Source: Candidatus Nomurabacteria bacterium (GTDB taxonomy: Bacteria > Patescibacteriota > Minisyncoccia > Phycocordibacterales > UBA9973). From it: DNA of 36,552 nt. The stretch lies in NCBI GenBank assembly GCA_903862255.1, contig CAIOXK010000005.1:1-36552 (forward strand), given 5' to 3'. Below the pieces are notes generated by a model, which ran no database searches, was not told the DNA's origin, and saw only the letters and a list, made by a program, of their open reading frames with translations. A program made the position numbers and the translations under genes. Position 1 is the stretch's first letter. Each line of letters begins with the position of its first letter. Shown in pieces: positions 1-10,108 of this stretch.

Positions 1-125
1 GCAAATAAACAGTCGAGTATTTTAATTGGGCGATGTTCGATACTTTTTATTAGTTCTTCACAAAATGCCTTACCGCCATCTTCTGCCTTGTGGATGTAGC
101 CTCCGATTAACATGTATTTGATCAT
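1..125 (-). CDS. Partial CDS, N-terminus of a peptidase E (S51)/type 1 glutamine amidotransferase-like protein; runs off the left edge
   Basis: Minus-strand translation from ATG at 125: MIKYMLIGGYIHKAEDGGKAFCEELIKSIEHRPIKILDCLFA; resembles the N-terminus of S51-like proteins (GGYI..A.DGGKAF.EEL). Confidence 0.6.
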   Translation of the reverse strand, partial: MIKYMLIGGYIHKAEDGGKAFCEELIKSIEHRPIKILDCLF

Positions 126-201
126 AAGATACTATTCTAACATTTATACTGCATGACAGTTATTTGTGGATAACATATAGCCGGCAACTGTTTGGTATTG
201 T

Positions 202-207
202 TATACT
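202..207 (+). promoter_or_regulatory. Extended -10 promoter (TG-T-TATACT) for the GLUG surface protein
   Basis: TGTTATACT at 199-207; predicted leader about 55 nt to ATG 269, containing small inverted repeat AATAC..GTATT. Confidence 0.45.
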
Positions 208-268
208 ATATCCAATACTTCGAGGTATTGCGTTTATTTTTTATTTTACGACGAGATTTTTTTTATTT

Positions 269-3200
269 ATGAAAAACTGTCTTAGCCGCTATTCAATTAT
301 AGGAGGTTTTTTTGCGTTGCTGATTATTGTCGGTATTCATACTACTACTTATGCTTCTGGTGGAGGGCTTGATGGTGCAGTGATTACTGGTCCTAATGAG
401 ATTACTGTTACTTATGAACATGTCCTTACGAATAATACTCCTGCTTCGTACAGTAACCTCGGTGGGGGCTTGATGGGGCGAACCATCGTCAGTGCAACCA
501 CTGACCCAGACAGTAATCATATCGTGTTAGAAATTTCCGGACCATCTATATTGGCACCGAATGCCAATGGTACTATCGACATTGACAATACTGTCGCGTG
601 GGACGGAGGAAACTTTGCCGGTCAGACCGGCGTGCCGGTAATCGATGGTTTGGCTCCATCATTAAGCGCAGTTAAGCTTGTCGATAATGATGACACCGGT
701 ACGCTCACAGCAGGAGATGTACTATCTTTTGGTTTTAGTGAGCCGATGAATAAGACTACTGTTACTACTAGTAATGTTGATACAGAATTATCACTTAGTA
801 ATGGGCATACATTTGGAAGTACAGGGCATGGTTTGGCAGTATCATGGAATACCGTAGGTACAGTGTTGAACGTTACGCTTGGCACAGATAATACTATTGC
901 TTCAGGAGACAGTGTATCTGCTGCCAGTGCTGTGACCGACCTTGCTGGTAACCTAGACAATACACCGCTTCCTTTTGATGTTCCGGTGACATTACCCCCA
1001 TCCCGTACTCTTTATTTTAATGCGGCACAGGATAATGACTGGGGTAACCTTAACAACTGGTGGAACGACAGCGGCTTTACTGACCCTGCAACATCAATTC
1101 CAACACCGTACGATAACGTTGTTGTTTCTGGTAACGTTTATCTCGATACCGCTTTTAATACTGCCTACGTTAATCAATTAACAGTAGTTGGACAGGGTGG
1201 TAATCCTGGAGATTTTGGTTCATATATACAGACTGCTATCAATGTAGGCGCATTCAATAGGGCTACGTTCAACGGAGCATCGTTAAATTACGGAACAATA
1301 AACGCTGACGTTACCTTTAACGATTTCTCAATAGCAGGAGTTCCTGTCATTGATATGAGTCTTACTTTCGGTTACGGAATGATTAATGGTGACGTGACGT
1401 TCACTGCCACGACCGCAAACTACGGAACAATTGACGGCTCTGCCACATTTAATGGGGATTACGGAAACGCTGGTTTAATTAACGGTACTGCTGTATTCCA
1501 TGACGCTACTTCAAACCCAGGAGAAGTTGTCGGTCATGCGACTTTTTATGAGAATACTCATAACGGGGGATTTTTTGGTTTCAGTCCAAACGTTGCTGGA
1601 GACGCAGACGTGTACTTTCCATCAAACAATCCTATTGACGGTGTTGTTACTGGTAATGTGAGCTATCATGGTTATAACAATCCTTTTTCTGGCGGTATTG
1701 GCACTGTTGAGGATCCCTACATCATCACTAGTTGTGACCAGTTGCAACAGATGACATACGATCTTTCTGCACACTACAAGCTTGATGGTGAAGGCGGTAC
1801 CGTTGATTGTTCTGCAACGTCTTCATGGAATAGTAATTCTGATGAATGGGTAGATGGTGTTATTGGAGGCACATTAATACCTGATTCATATGCCTCAGTT
1901 ACTCATACTGATATTGTTGTGACCAATAATGGTTATGCAGGCTTTTTACCTGTCGGTGACGATACTACGCCGTTTACGGGGACGCTCGACGGTAACAACA
2001 ATACTATTAGCAATCTTTGGATCTTCCGTAAAGGCAGCGACTACAACGGACTTTTTGGTGAAATGAATGGCGGCTCAGTACATGATCTGACATTGAGTAA
2101 CTCAAACATCGTGGGGCGGCAGTTTACTGGAGGATTGTTTGGAAAAATGTCAGGTACGCATGTTACAAATGTAACACTTGACCACAATATGGTGCGTGCT
2201 TACCTCAATACCTTTGGGGGAGGACTGGTCGGATATTTAGCTGGTGATGCTGCGATAAATCATGTCTCAAATATTGATGGCTCAGTGCATGGTAGTGGAA
2301 ACATTATCGGAGGTCTCGTTGGTTTGATGAATGGCGGTATCATTGATCAGTCTTCTTCTTCGGCTAGTGTTGATGGTGGTTTGAATATTGGAGGTATTGT
2401 CGGCGAATTGGACAACGGTACTATTACTAATACTATCGCCACTGGTAACGTGCTTTCTAACCGTTCTGAATATATTGTGATGAAGACCGGTGCTAACACA
2501 GGGGGCTTCGTTGGATATATAGGCGGTGGTAGTATCAGTCACAGTCATGCGACTGGTACAGTAACAACAACAGGTGACTATAGTGGCGGCTTTGTTGGTT
2601 TTATTGGAGGCAGTACAACAATTTCTGATTCTTATGCAACGGGTAATGTTACTGGTAATAGTGAGACTATTAATGGCACCCTCTATACTCCAAACTATAT
2701 GGGAGGGTTTGTAGGATACGAACTACAAAGTACGTTCACTAATGACTATGCTACCGGCGATGTAACAGCACCCGGCGAGGAAGTTGGAGGTTTCGTTGGC
2801 AATTCATCATGTGGTGTTGGGTATACCAACTCGTATGCAACAGGAAATGTTAGCGGTATGAATTATGTCGGCGGCTTCGTAGGTTTCGATGGTTGCCAAG
2901 GTCCAGGAGCAACGTTTAGTCAAACATTCGCACATGGTACAGTCACTGCGACCGGAGATTTGGCTGGCGGTTTCGCTGGGGCATTATACAGTTCAACGGT
3001 TAATGATGCCTATGCAACTGGTGCTGTAACAGGAACGACGAATGTTGGCGGTTTCGCTGGGCAAATAGAATCTGGCACGATAAATAATGTTTTTGAATCT
3101 GGTGCTGTTGTTGGTACTGACGCAGGAACAAATGGTGGCCTTGTAGGGAGCGAGGGTGATGCTACTGTTAGTAATTCATTCTGGGATAATCAGACCTCTG

Positions 3201-4057
3201 GGCAAGATACTAGTCCTGTAGGAACTGGCTTAGCAACCTCACTAATGAAAGATAAGGCAACATTTCTAACGGCCGGCTGGAATTTTGATAATGTATGGAA
3301 CATTCAAGTAAGTGTAAATAATAATTATCCTGATTTGCAATATTATTCACCGTCAACTCCTATAACTATTCCCGCTGTTTCTACTACTTCACCGTTAACA
3401 GAAATTGGTCAGACATCTGCAACGCTCAAAGGGTATTTAAATAATGGTGGCGGGGCAGTAGTAACAACTGGATTTAGATATGGTACTAATCCTGATACTG
3501 TAGTAAGTCATCCTAATCTTGATGAAAATTATGAGGGCACACCAATTCTTTTTATTGAGCCAATTACAGGGCTTGCTTGCGGTACGACCTATTATTATCA
3601 AGCATATGGAACTAATACTGCTGGCACTGGTACTGGTGATATGCAATCATTTCAAACCACCCCTTGTTCTGTGTCAGGACTACTATCAGGAGGTAATTCA
3701 AATATTACATGGACACCGATAAATGGATTTGTAACAAAAGTTCAAAATCTGCCAGTACCTTCAGTAGTGCCGCAAACAGTACAGATAACACAGATACAAA
3801 CACAAGCTCACACTATAGTCATAACCTCTACACTTAAGATCGGATCAAACAATATTCAAGTTAAAAAGTTGCAGCAATATCTCAACAGTCACGGCTTTAT
3901 TATTGCAAACAAAGGAAAGGGTTCAAAAGGCCACGAGAATAGTTCATTCGGCACGCTAACAAAAAAAGCAGTGATGAAATTTCAAAAGGCACATGGATTG
4001 TCAGTAGATGGAATAGTTAATGAAAAGGTTAGAGCATTAATAAATACTGCACTATAA
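269..4057 (+). CDS. Large secreted surface protein: signal peptide, SbsA/SwmB-like Ig segment, GLUG-type VGGFVG repeats, fibronectin-like segment, C-terminal peptidoglycan-binding domain
   Basis: Internal start MKNCLSRYSIIGGFFALLIIVGIHTTTYASGGG gives a clean signal peptide; many (V/A)GGF(V/A)G repeats; C-terminal LKIGSNNIQVKKLQQYLNSHGF...FGTLTKKAVMKFQKAHGLSVDGIV is a PG_binding_1 pattern. Confidence 0.85.
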   Translation: MKNCLSRYSIIGGFFALLIIVGIHTTTYASGGGLDGAVITGPNEITVTYEHVLTNNTPASYSNLGGGLMGRTIVSATTDPDSNHIVLEISGPSILAPNANGTIDIDNTVAWDGGNFAGQTGVPVIDGLAPSLSAVKLVDNDDTGTLTAGDVLSFGFSEPMNKTTVTTSNVDTELSLSNGHTFGSTGHGLAVSWNTVGTVLNVTLGTDNTIASGDSVSAASAVTDLAGNLDNTPLPFDVPVTLPPSRTLYFNAAQDNDWGNLNNWWNDSGFTDPATSIPTPYDNVVVSGNVYLDTAFNTAYVNQLTVVGQGGNPGDFGSYIQTAINVGAFNRATFNGASLNYGTINADVTFNDFSIAGVPVIDMSLTFGYGMINGDVTFTATTANYGTIDGSATFNGDYGNAGLINGTAVFHDATSNPGEVVGHATFYENTHNGGFFGFSPNVAGDADVYFPSNNPIDGVVTGNVSYHGYNNPFSGGIGTVEDPYIITSCDQLQQMTYDLSAHYKLDGEGGTVDCSATSSWNSNSDEWVDGVIGGTLIPDSYASVTHTDIVVTNNGYAGFLPVGDDTTPFTGTLDGNNNTISNLWIFRKGSDYNGLFGEMNGGSVHDLTLSNSNIVGRQFTGGLFGKMSGTHVTNVTLDHNMVRAYLNTFGGGLVGYLAGDAAINHVSNIDGSVHGSGNIIGGLVGLMNGGIIDQSSSSASVDGGLNIGGIVGELDNGTITNTIATGNVLSNRSEYIVMKTGANTGGFVGYIGGGSISHSHATGTVTTTGDYSGGFVGFIGGSTTISDSYATGNVTGNSETINGTLYTPNYMGGFVGYELQSTFTNDYATGDVTAPGEEVGGFVGNSSCGVGYTNSYATGNVSGMNYVGGFVGFDGCQGPGATFSQTFAHGTVTATGDLAGGFAGALYSSTVNDAYATGAVTGTTNVGGFAGQIESGTINNVFESGAVVGTDAGTNGGLVGSEGDATVSNSFWDNQTSGQDTSPVGTGLATSLMKDKATFLTAGWNFDNVWNIQVSVNNNYPDLQYYSPSTPITIPAVSTTSPLTEIGQTSATLKGYLNNGGGAVVTTGFRYGTNPDTVVSHPNLDENYEGTPILFIEPITGLACGTTYYYQAYGTNTAGTGTGDMQSFQTTPCSVSGLLSGGNSNITWTPINGFVTKVQNLPVPSVVPQTVQITQIQTQAHTIVITSTLKIGSNNIQVKKLQQYLNSHGFIIANKGKGSKGHENSSFGTLTKKAVMKFQKAHGLSVDGIVNEKVRALINTAL

Positions 4058-4112
4058 GTTTTTAACGCATAAAATAATATGGTTCTTCGACTAATAGGTA
4101 TATAGTCTAAGT

Positions 4113-4955
4113 ATGAAAAAGCTCATCGGTATAGTCATACTGATACTCATTCCCTCTATTGCTGCTGCGAAAAGTATTGATTTGGCACAGCTTAGTGCCA
4201 AAGGTGTTGCAGTGTATGGCTGGAAAGGGGGAGTCGCTACAGTGTTATACCAAAAGCAACAAAATTATTTATTTCCAATTGCTAGTATCACTAAGCTTAT
4301 TACTGCAAAAACAGTTGAGATGCTTTATCCTGAAAATACTGTACTTACAATGTACCCGCAATCATTTATAGATACAAAAGAGTCAAATGTAAGTGTTGTT
4401 GCTGGTATGTCGTTCACACGCGATGATCTTCTTCGTTCATTGATGATTCAGTCAAACAATGCAGTGGCAAACCAGTTTGCAATATCAGCTGGTGGAACCG
4501 TGTTTCTTGATACCATGAATAGTTTTCTTCATACAAATAAATATACTAAAACAAATTTTATTAACCCCAGCGGTCTCGATCCTCAAAGCAAGAATATTAA
4601 ACCAAATAGATTAACAGCAAAAAATCTTTCTTATTTGACAAGTACTATTTTTACCGGTGATCCATTATTAACTTCAATCATGGAAACTAAGGCGGCAATT
4701 ATTACGGACCAAATAACTGGAAAAAAGATTCAGATCAATAGTAGTAATGAGTTGAATTACGATCCTACATATGATTATTTTGTAATCTTGAGTAAGACCG
4801 GCAGTACAACAATGGCAGGACAGGATCTTGTTTTTATTACCAATGGTGCCAATACATTCGACTATGTAACTGTTGTATTACTTCATTCAAAGGACCGCTA
4901 TGCTGATAGCAAAGTGTTAATTAATTGGCTACAGAAAGTATTAACTCAAAAATAG
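4113..4955 (+). CDS. D-alanyl-D-alanine carboxypeptidase (peptidase S11, PBP5-like)
   Basis: Signal peptide; SxxK motif (SITK), SxN motif (QSNNAVANQ), KTG motif (SKTGST). Confidence 0.88.
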   Translation: MKKLIGIVILILIPSIAAAKSIDLAQLSAKGVAVYGWKGGVATVLYQKQQNYLFPIASITKLITAKTVEMLYPENTVLTMYPQSFIDTKESNVSVVAGMSFTRDDLLRSLMIQSNNAVANQFAISAGGTVFLDTMNSFLHTNKYTKTNFINPSGLDPQSKNIKPNRLTAKNLSYLTSTIFTGDPLLTSIMETKAAIITDQITGKKIQINSSNELNYDPTYDYFVILSKTGSTTMAGQDLVFITNGANTFDYVTVVLLHSKDRYADSKVLINWLQKVLTQK

Positions 4956-4979
4956 CCTGCGACCCAAAACGTAATATAA

Positions 4980-5006
4980 AAGACCGGAAGTATTAATTCC
5001 GGTCTT
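4980..5006. terminator. Bidirectional hairpin between convergent genes
   Basis: AAGACCGGAA-N7-TTCCGGTCTT; T-rich on the minus side. Confidence 0.65.
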
Positions 5007-5033
5007 GTTGTGCTCAGTACATTTTTAAAAAAA

Positions 5034-5930
5034 CTACTCATCATCAAGATTTTCTTTTGAAAGGCTAGTTTCATCGATATCACCGTTGATTTGGCGTATC
5101 AAGTAGTCCAGTTTTTCATAGGCTGCATGCAGTCTTTTATTGAGCATAACCCAACTATCTACGTGCGAAAACTCGCTGATAAAAATTAAATCTTGTGTCT
5201 CTTTTTTTAACACATTTAAGTTGTAGCGAGCATCTGAGTCAATGGGTTTTTTCTGAGACTCAATAATAGCGGCATCCAGTTCCTTAGCATAATCACCGAT
5301 ACTAGCAAAGAAATCTTTTTTCGCATTTCTTTGGCGCAAAGGTTTGATAATGACAATTACGACAGCCACTATAATCACAATACTAATTGCAACTGTAGTG
5401 AATCGCTTATCATTGTAAAATTGTTTTGATTCAGATACAGCCTCAGTAGTAGTTAATGGCCGCTGTGTTTTTTGTGCTACATCGTATGCATTTATTATGA
5501 AATGCATATCATCAATAGTTTGTGCTGCCATATTTTTTTTACTAATGGCAGGAAGTTTAAGTACATTAATTGCTGCCGTGATTGAATCCGGTGTATTCAA
5601 AATAAGCGCTGTTCTATTTTTGCCAGTACTAGCGTCCACGACAAATATCACCATATTATTCAAGCTGATTTGCTGAATCCAACTCACAGCTAACCCTGTG
5701 GCATATTCATCGATGCTTTGCCCTTGGAGGGATGTTATGGTTACCAAACAGATATTGATGCCATTTTTGTGATCAAAAGCGACTAGTTCACTGGCCAAGT
5801 CTAATGACTGCTTAGGTTGTAATACTTTTGCATAGTCATTAATATAGCCAACAAACTTAGGATAGTCCCTATATGCTTTTGCAGAAAATGCAATAGTTAA
5901 GAAACTAAGGCATACAAGTAGTTTTTTCAT
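5034..5930 (-). CDS. TPM-domain membrane protein (YgcG-like)
   Basis: Signal peptide, GYINDYAKVLQPKQSLDLASELVAFDHKNGINICLVTI... TPM pattern, TM segment TVAISIVIIVAVVIVIIKP. Confidence 0.75.
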   Translation of the reverse strand: MKKLLVCLSFLTIAFSAKAYRDYPKFVGYINDYAKVLQPKQSLDLASELVAFDHKNGINICLVTITSLQGQSIDEYATGLAVSWIQQISLNNMVIFVVDASTGKNRTALILNTPDSITAAINVLKLPAISKKNMAAQTIDDMHFIINAYDVAQKTQRPLTTTEAVSESKQFYNDKRFTTVAISIVIIVAVVIVIIKPLRQRNAKKDFFASIGDYAKELDAAIIESQKKPIDSDARYNLNVLKKETQDLIFISEFSHVDSWVMLNKRLHAAYEKLDYLIRQINGDIDETSLSKENLDDE

Positions 5931-6080
5931 TTTTTGTGTATTTAATTGTTAAATTACAAGCTTTTTTGTTGACTATACAATAGCACATTTTAAGCAAAAA
6001 GTCAATGTAATGTGTATTGTACGTAATGCAAAGTAATGAACCATTACAAATTGTTTACACTCAATATAATTTATTGTACT

Positions 6081-6857
6081 ATGCAAGCAATGAAGTCTAA
6101 GCCAGCTGACGACAAAATCTACTTATATGGTAAGCATGCATTGCGCGAAGCATTGCTTGCAAAACCTGCGTCTGTACAAAAAGTATTCTTGGATAGTAAT
6201 GCAGAACAAGATAAAGAAATTACCTCACTCTTGAACGCTAATAAGATTGCATTTACAGCAATGAAGCAAGGTACTGGTCCTGTTGCTAGTGACGCAGTAC
6301 ACCAAGGAGTGATTGCTGTTATTAATGCAGAAAAATTATATACACCGCTCGAGGATGTTATGAAATTGTTTGATGGTAAAACAGTTCCTATTGAACAGCT
6401 CTGTTTTGTACTGTTGGATGAATTGCATGATCCACACAATGTTGGAGCAATCATTCGTTCAGCAGCAGCTTTTGGTGCACATGCAGTACTTATGCCTGAA
6501 CACAATCAGTCTCCAATTACTGGTACGGTAATCAAAACTTCTGCCGGTATGGTATTTCATATTCCAATTGTAAAAATTGGTAATGTAAATCAAACAGTGC
6601 GTGCACTAAAAGAAAAGCATATGTGGAGCTATGGTTTAGTGATGGACGGGGATACACAGTTGAATAAAGCTGTGTTCGATACTGCAACATTGTTTATCGT
6701 AGGTAATGAATCAGCTGGCATTCGTGAAAAAACGCTTGAGCTGTGTGATATCGGACTTACCATTCCAATGAATCCAAATTGTGAATCATTGAATGCATCA
6801 GTTGCTACATCTGTGGTGATGTATGAATGGAGCAGGGGAAGAGATCTTTCGGTGTAA
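6081..6857 (+). CDS. rlmB: TrmH/SpoU family 23S rRNA 2'-O-methyltransferase (RlmB-like)
   Basis: KIYLYGKHALREAL, LDELHDPHNVGAIIRSAAAFGAHAVLMP, FIVGNESAGI, IPMNPNCESLNASVATSVVMYEW; preferred start ATG 6081 rather than 6036. Confidence 0.9.
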   Translation: MQAMKSKPADDKIYLYGKHALREALLAKPASVQKVFLDSNAEQDKEITSLLNANKIAFTAMKQGTGPVASDAVHQGVIAVINAEKLYTPLEDVMKLFDGKTVPIEQLCFVLLDELHDPHNVGAIIRSAAAFGAHAVLMPEHNQSPITGTVIKTSAGMVFHIPIVKIGNVNQTVRALKEKHMWSYGLVMDGDTQLNKAVFDTATLFIVGNESAGIREKTLELCDIGLTIPMNPNCESLNASVATSVVMYEWSRGRDLSV

Positions 6858-6892
6858 TTGGACGGCCTGCCATATTTTGGTAGTATGTACAT

Positions 6893-8338
6893 ATGGAAAA
6901 CACTAAAAAAGTAGTTACAAGATTTGCTCCAAGTCCTACAGGGTTTGCACATATTGGCAGCATTCGTACTGCTTTATATGCATATTTATGGGCTAGAAAA
7001 AATAATGGCACATTTATTCTCCGTATTGAAGATACGGATCAGGCACGTTCAGTCGAAGGATCATTAGAGCATCTTCAAAATTCACTCAAATGGCTTAGTC
7101 TTGACTGGGATTTTGGACCAGATAAGCCAGGTTCATTTGGTTCTTGCATCCAATCAGAGCGTTTAGATACCTATAGAGAGTGGGCAGATAAACTTGTCGC
7201 GAAAGGTTTAGCATACCCAGATCCGTATACCCCTCAAGAGGTTGAAGCATTTAGACAAAAAGCACAAGAAGAAAAGCGCCCATTTCTCTTCCGTGACCAC
7301 CGACCAGAAACTTTTGAGGTATGGGATGGCACAAAAGCACTTCGATTCAAAGTGTCTGATATTAAGCGGTATGAATGGTTTGATGAAGCACGAGGCACAT
7401 TGAGTGCTGGACCTGAGGCATTAGATGACTTTATTCTTTTGAAAGCTGATGGGTTTCCAACATATAACCTTGCTCATATTGTTGATGATTACAATATGGG
7501 GGTAACACATATTTTTCGATCAGATGAATGGATTTCTAGTTTCCCGCGTTTTCTTAGTTTGTATGATGCCTTTGAAATCGAACATCCAGTATTCGTAACA
7601 CTTCCGCCAATCCTTCGCGATGATCGTACAAAGAAATTAGGTAAGCGTGATGGTGCAAAAGACGTACTCGATTATAAAAAAGAAGGATATCTTCCCGACG
7701 CAATGTTGAACTACCTGGCACTTATCGGTTGGAATCCAGGCACTGAACAAGAAATTTTTTCACTACAAGAAATGATTGAAGCCTTCACTCCAAATCGTAT
7801 TCAGAAAAGTGGCGCAGTTGCCAATGAAGAAAAATTAGAATGGATTAATCGTGAGCATATTAAGCAACTTTCTTCTACGGAATTTTGGAATTATGCAAAA
7901 GAATGGATTCCATCTGAAGTAATAGGAAATGAAATGTTATTTAAAACAGAACAGCTACTTCGTGATCGTATCGAAAAGTTTGGAGATCTTACCGAATTAC
8001 TAAGCAATGAATTTGAATACTTCTTCAAGCAGCCAAGTGTTGATGAAAAAATGGTGATTTGGAAAACATTAAAAGAAGACCCAGAGGGCCTAGTAAAAAC
8101 AAAGCAATATCTTGCTCATGTTGGTAATTTACTCGCATCAGTTATTGAGACAGAGTGGAATTACGAAAGTATTAAGGCCGCAGTGATTACATATGCTGAT
8201 GAAGAAGGAAAGGGAAATGTACTATGGCCTTTACGTGTCACTCTTACAGGAAAAGAAAAATCTCCTGATCCATTTGAGGTAGCAAGTATTCTTGGAAAAG
8301 ATGCAACACTAGCTCGTATTGCTGCTGTATTAGTGTAA
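6893..8338 (+). CDS. gltX: Glutamyl-tRNA synthetase
   Basis: RFAPSPTGFAHIGSIRTALYAYLWAR (HIGH motif), RIEDTD, KKLGKRDG (KMSKS-equivalent). Confidence 0.97.
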   Translation: MENTKKVVTRFAPSPTGFAHIGSIRTALYAYLWARKNNGTFILRIEDTDQARSVEGSLEHLQNSLKWLSLDWDFGPDKPGSFGSCIQSERLDTYREWADKLVAKGLAYPDPYTPQEVEAFRQKAQEEKRPFLFRDHRPETFEVWDGTKALRFKVSDIKRYEWFDEARGTLSAGPEALDDFILLKADGFPTYNLAHIVDDYNMGVTHIFRSDEWISSFPRFLSLYDAFEIEHPVFVTLPPILRDDRTKKLGKRDGAKDVLDYKKEGYLPDAMLNYLALIGWNPGTEQEIFSLQEMIEAFTPNRIQKSGAVANEEKLEWINREHIKQLSSTEFWNYAKEWIPSEVIGNEMLFKTEQLLRDRIEKFGDLTELLSNEFEYFFKQPSVDEKMVIWKTLKEDPEGLVKTKQYLAHVGNLLASVIETEWNYESIKAAVITYADEEGKGNVLWPLRVTLTGKEKSPDPFEVASILGKDATLARIAAVLV

Positions 8339-8374
8339 TGCAACAATTATCGAATTTAAAACGTATATATAAGT

Positions 8375-9226
8375 ATGAATAACATAAAGAAGGTCGTATG
8401 TGCTGGTATCCTCTTGTCATTTTTTATGATCAGTACAAAAGCATTTGCTGATGTTATACAAAATACATCGACAAATTGGAGTGGGTACGCAGTACAGCAA
8501 GGACTCTATACTGGCGCTAGTGGCACATTTATAATGCCAGAACTTTCATATTCAACAGCATTGGCGTCTAATGCTACCTGGGTTGGTATTGGCGGTAGAA
8601 CAAGTGAAGATTTAATTCAGGCCGGCGTATACGAGATTGCCAATAGTGACGGTGCAACATATCAAGCATGGTATGAACTTTTACCTAATGATTCAACTCC
8701 CGTAAATCTTATCGTTCATCCAAAAGATTCAATTAGTATTGCCATTATTGAAACATCAACTGATATGTGGAATATTGTAATTACTAACAATACGACTAAG
8801 CAGCAATTTGCAAAGACTGTGCAGTATCATTCATCTCACTCGTCTGCAGAATGGATTCAAGAACGCGCACAGGTAAATGGTGTACTTGCTCCTTTGTCTG
8901 GATTTACTCCTGTAGTGTTTACTGGTGCAACAGCTGTGCAGGATGGTCAGCGATTGCCACTTACTCAGATGAATCCGCAAATGATTAACCTGCTTGATAC
9001 AGGGGCAGACAAGGTTGCTCTAGCAGTACCTTCGCCGATCAATACTGACGGTACAAGCTTTAATGTTTTTCGAACATCTGCAGTAGCAACGGCCACACCT
9101 GCAGCTTCAACAATTCAGCAAATGCAATTAACCGACATTCCACCATATTTATTACGCCGAACAGGATTAGATATTTTTCCATTACTTCCGAATGTAGGCT
9201 GGATCATCCATTATTTCCCGCAGTAG
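8375..9226 (+). CDS. Secreted glutamic peptidase, eqolisin (G1) family
   Basis: Signal peptide; NWSGYA, WVGIGG, DLIQAGVYE (Q82), YQAWYELLP, AEWIQERA (E159) align with the Gln/Glu dyad blocks of scytalidoglutamic peptidase recalled from established knowledge. Confidence 0.85.
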   Translation: MNNIKKVVCAGILLSFFMISTKAFADVIQNTSTNWSGYAVQQGLYTGASGTFIMPELSYSTALASNATWVGIGGRTSEDLIQAGVYEIANSDGATYQAWYELLPNDSTPVNLIVHPKDSISIAIIETSTDMWNIVITNNTTKQQFAKTVQYHSSHSSAEWIQERAQVNGVLAPLSGFTPVVFTGATAVQDGQRLPLTQMNPQMINLLDTGADKVALAVPSPINTDGTSFNVFRTSAVATATPAASTIQQMQLTDIPPYLLRRTGLDIFPLLPNVGWIIHYFPQ

Positions 9227-9286
9227 GTAGTATTGACAAAACTATATTTTAGTTTAAAATATTGAAAAATATATAACAAAATATAG

Positions 9287-9994
9287 ATGAAAAACAATAA
9301 CTTTTTCGATGCTGAGGGCTTTTTAACTCTCCTTGTTACTAGTCGCTCTAAGTCATTTTTTAATGACACAACACTTGTAGTCAGAGATGATAGCCAAAGT
9401 CCTGAATTTTATTTTAGCCAAAGAGAAGTACGCGAAGCTATATACACAGTTTGTAAAGATACTGTGGAATATATCCGAAAAGAAAAAATTGCCAATGTGT
9501 TCTTTGTAGAACGAGCAGCAAGAACAGCTTGGATAGGTTTGCATACGTATTGGCAAAAGCACTACGCAGAAGAGAAGGAACCAGGTTATTACTTTATTAA
9601 TCCGAGTATGTTAACTCCTACACGGTTTTGTAAGAGAATGTTTGAAGAAAGTTTTGGTATGGTTTTTGATAAAACTAAGCCGACACTAGTCTTTGATTCA
9701 TGTATACATACGGGGAATACGCTCGGAACCGTAGCCGGCTTCCTTTTATTCATAGGATTTCTTGATCCAAGATTGGTTGTTGCTACTGGTATACCTGATC
9801 GCTGCATATTATTACATGACAATTCGATTGGAGAAAATTTAGGCCTACTAAACTATAGTTGCTCCTTATTCGGAGGGTATCATTTAACAACGAAAGGTTC
9901 AAAAATGGCCCCTGTTAGATTGATTGGTAACAATCGAAAAGATGGCACTACTGCCAGGCAACTCATTAAAGAAATTATCCTCGAAGGTTTGTAA
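9287..9994 (+). CDS. Phosphoribosyltransferase-like protein
   Basis: KPTLVFDSCIHTGNTLGTVAGFLL resembles the PRPP-binding loop; otherwise unfamiliar. Confidence 0.5.
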   Translation: MKNNNFFDAEGFLTLLVTSRSKSFFNDTTLVVRDDSQSPEFYFSQREVREAIYTVCKDTVEYIRKEKIANVFFVERAARTAWIGLHTYWQKHYAEEKEPGYYFINPSMLTPTRFCKRMFEESFGMVFDKTKPTLVFDSCIHTGNTLGTVAGFLLFIGFLDPRLVVATGIPDRCILLHDNSIGENLGLLNYSCSLFGGYHLTTKGSKMAPVRLIGNNRKDGTTARQLIKEIILEGL

Positions 9995-10017
9995 TCATCT
10001 CAAGCACACTCAACAGT

Positions 10018-10046
10018 AAGCCGCATGCAAATGCGGCTTTTAGTTT
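10018..10046 (+). terminator. Rho-independent terminator
   Basis: AAGCCGCAT-GCAA-ATGCGGCTT followed by TTAGTTT. Confidence 0.75.
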
Positions 10047-10108
10047 GCTTAAAAATATTTTATTCAAACTTCACTTTTTATTGAAGGGGTAATTGTTATA
10101 TATATGGA

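Noticed and set aside
622-960. Minus-strand 112-aa ORF and other short ORFs inside long coding genes
   Set aside because: Opposite strand of well-supported genes, no domain signatures or start signals
6893-8338. KLGKR in place of KLSKR in GltX as a novelty
   Set aside because: Conservative variation of the KMSKS-equivalent loop; the enzyme otherwise looks ordinary
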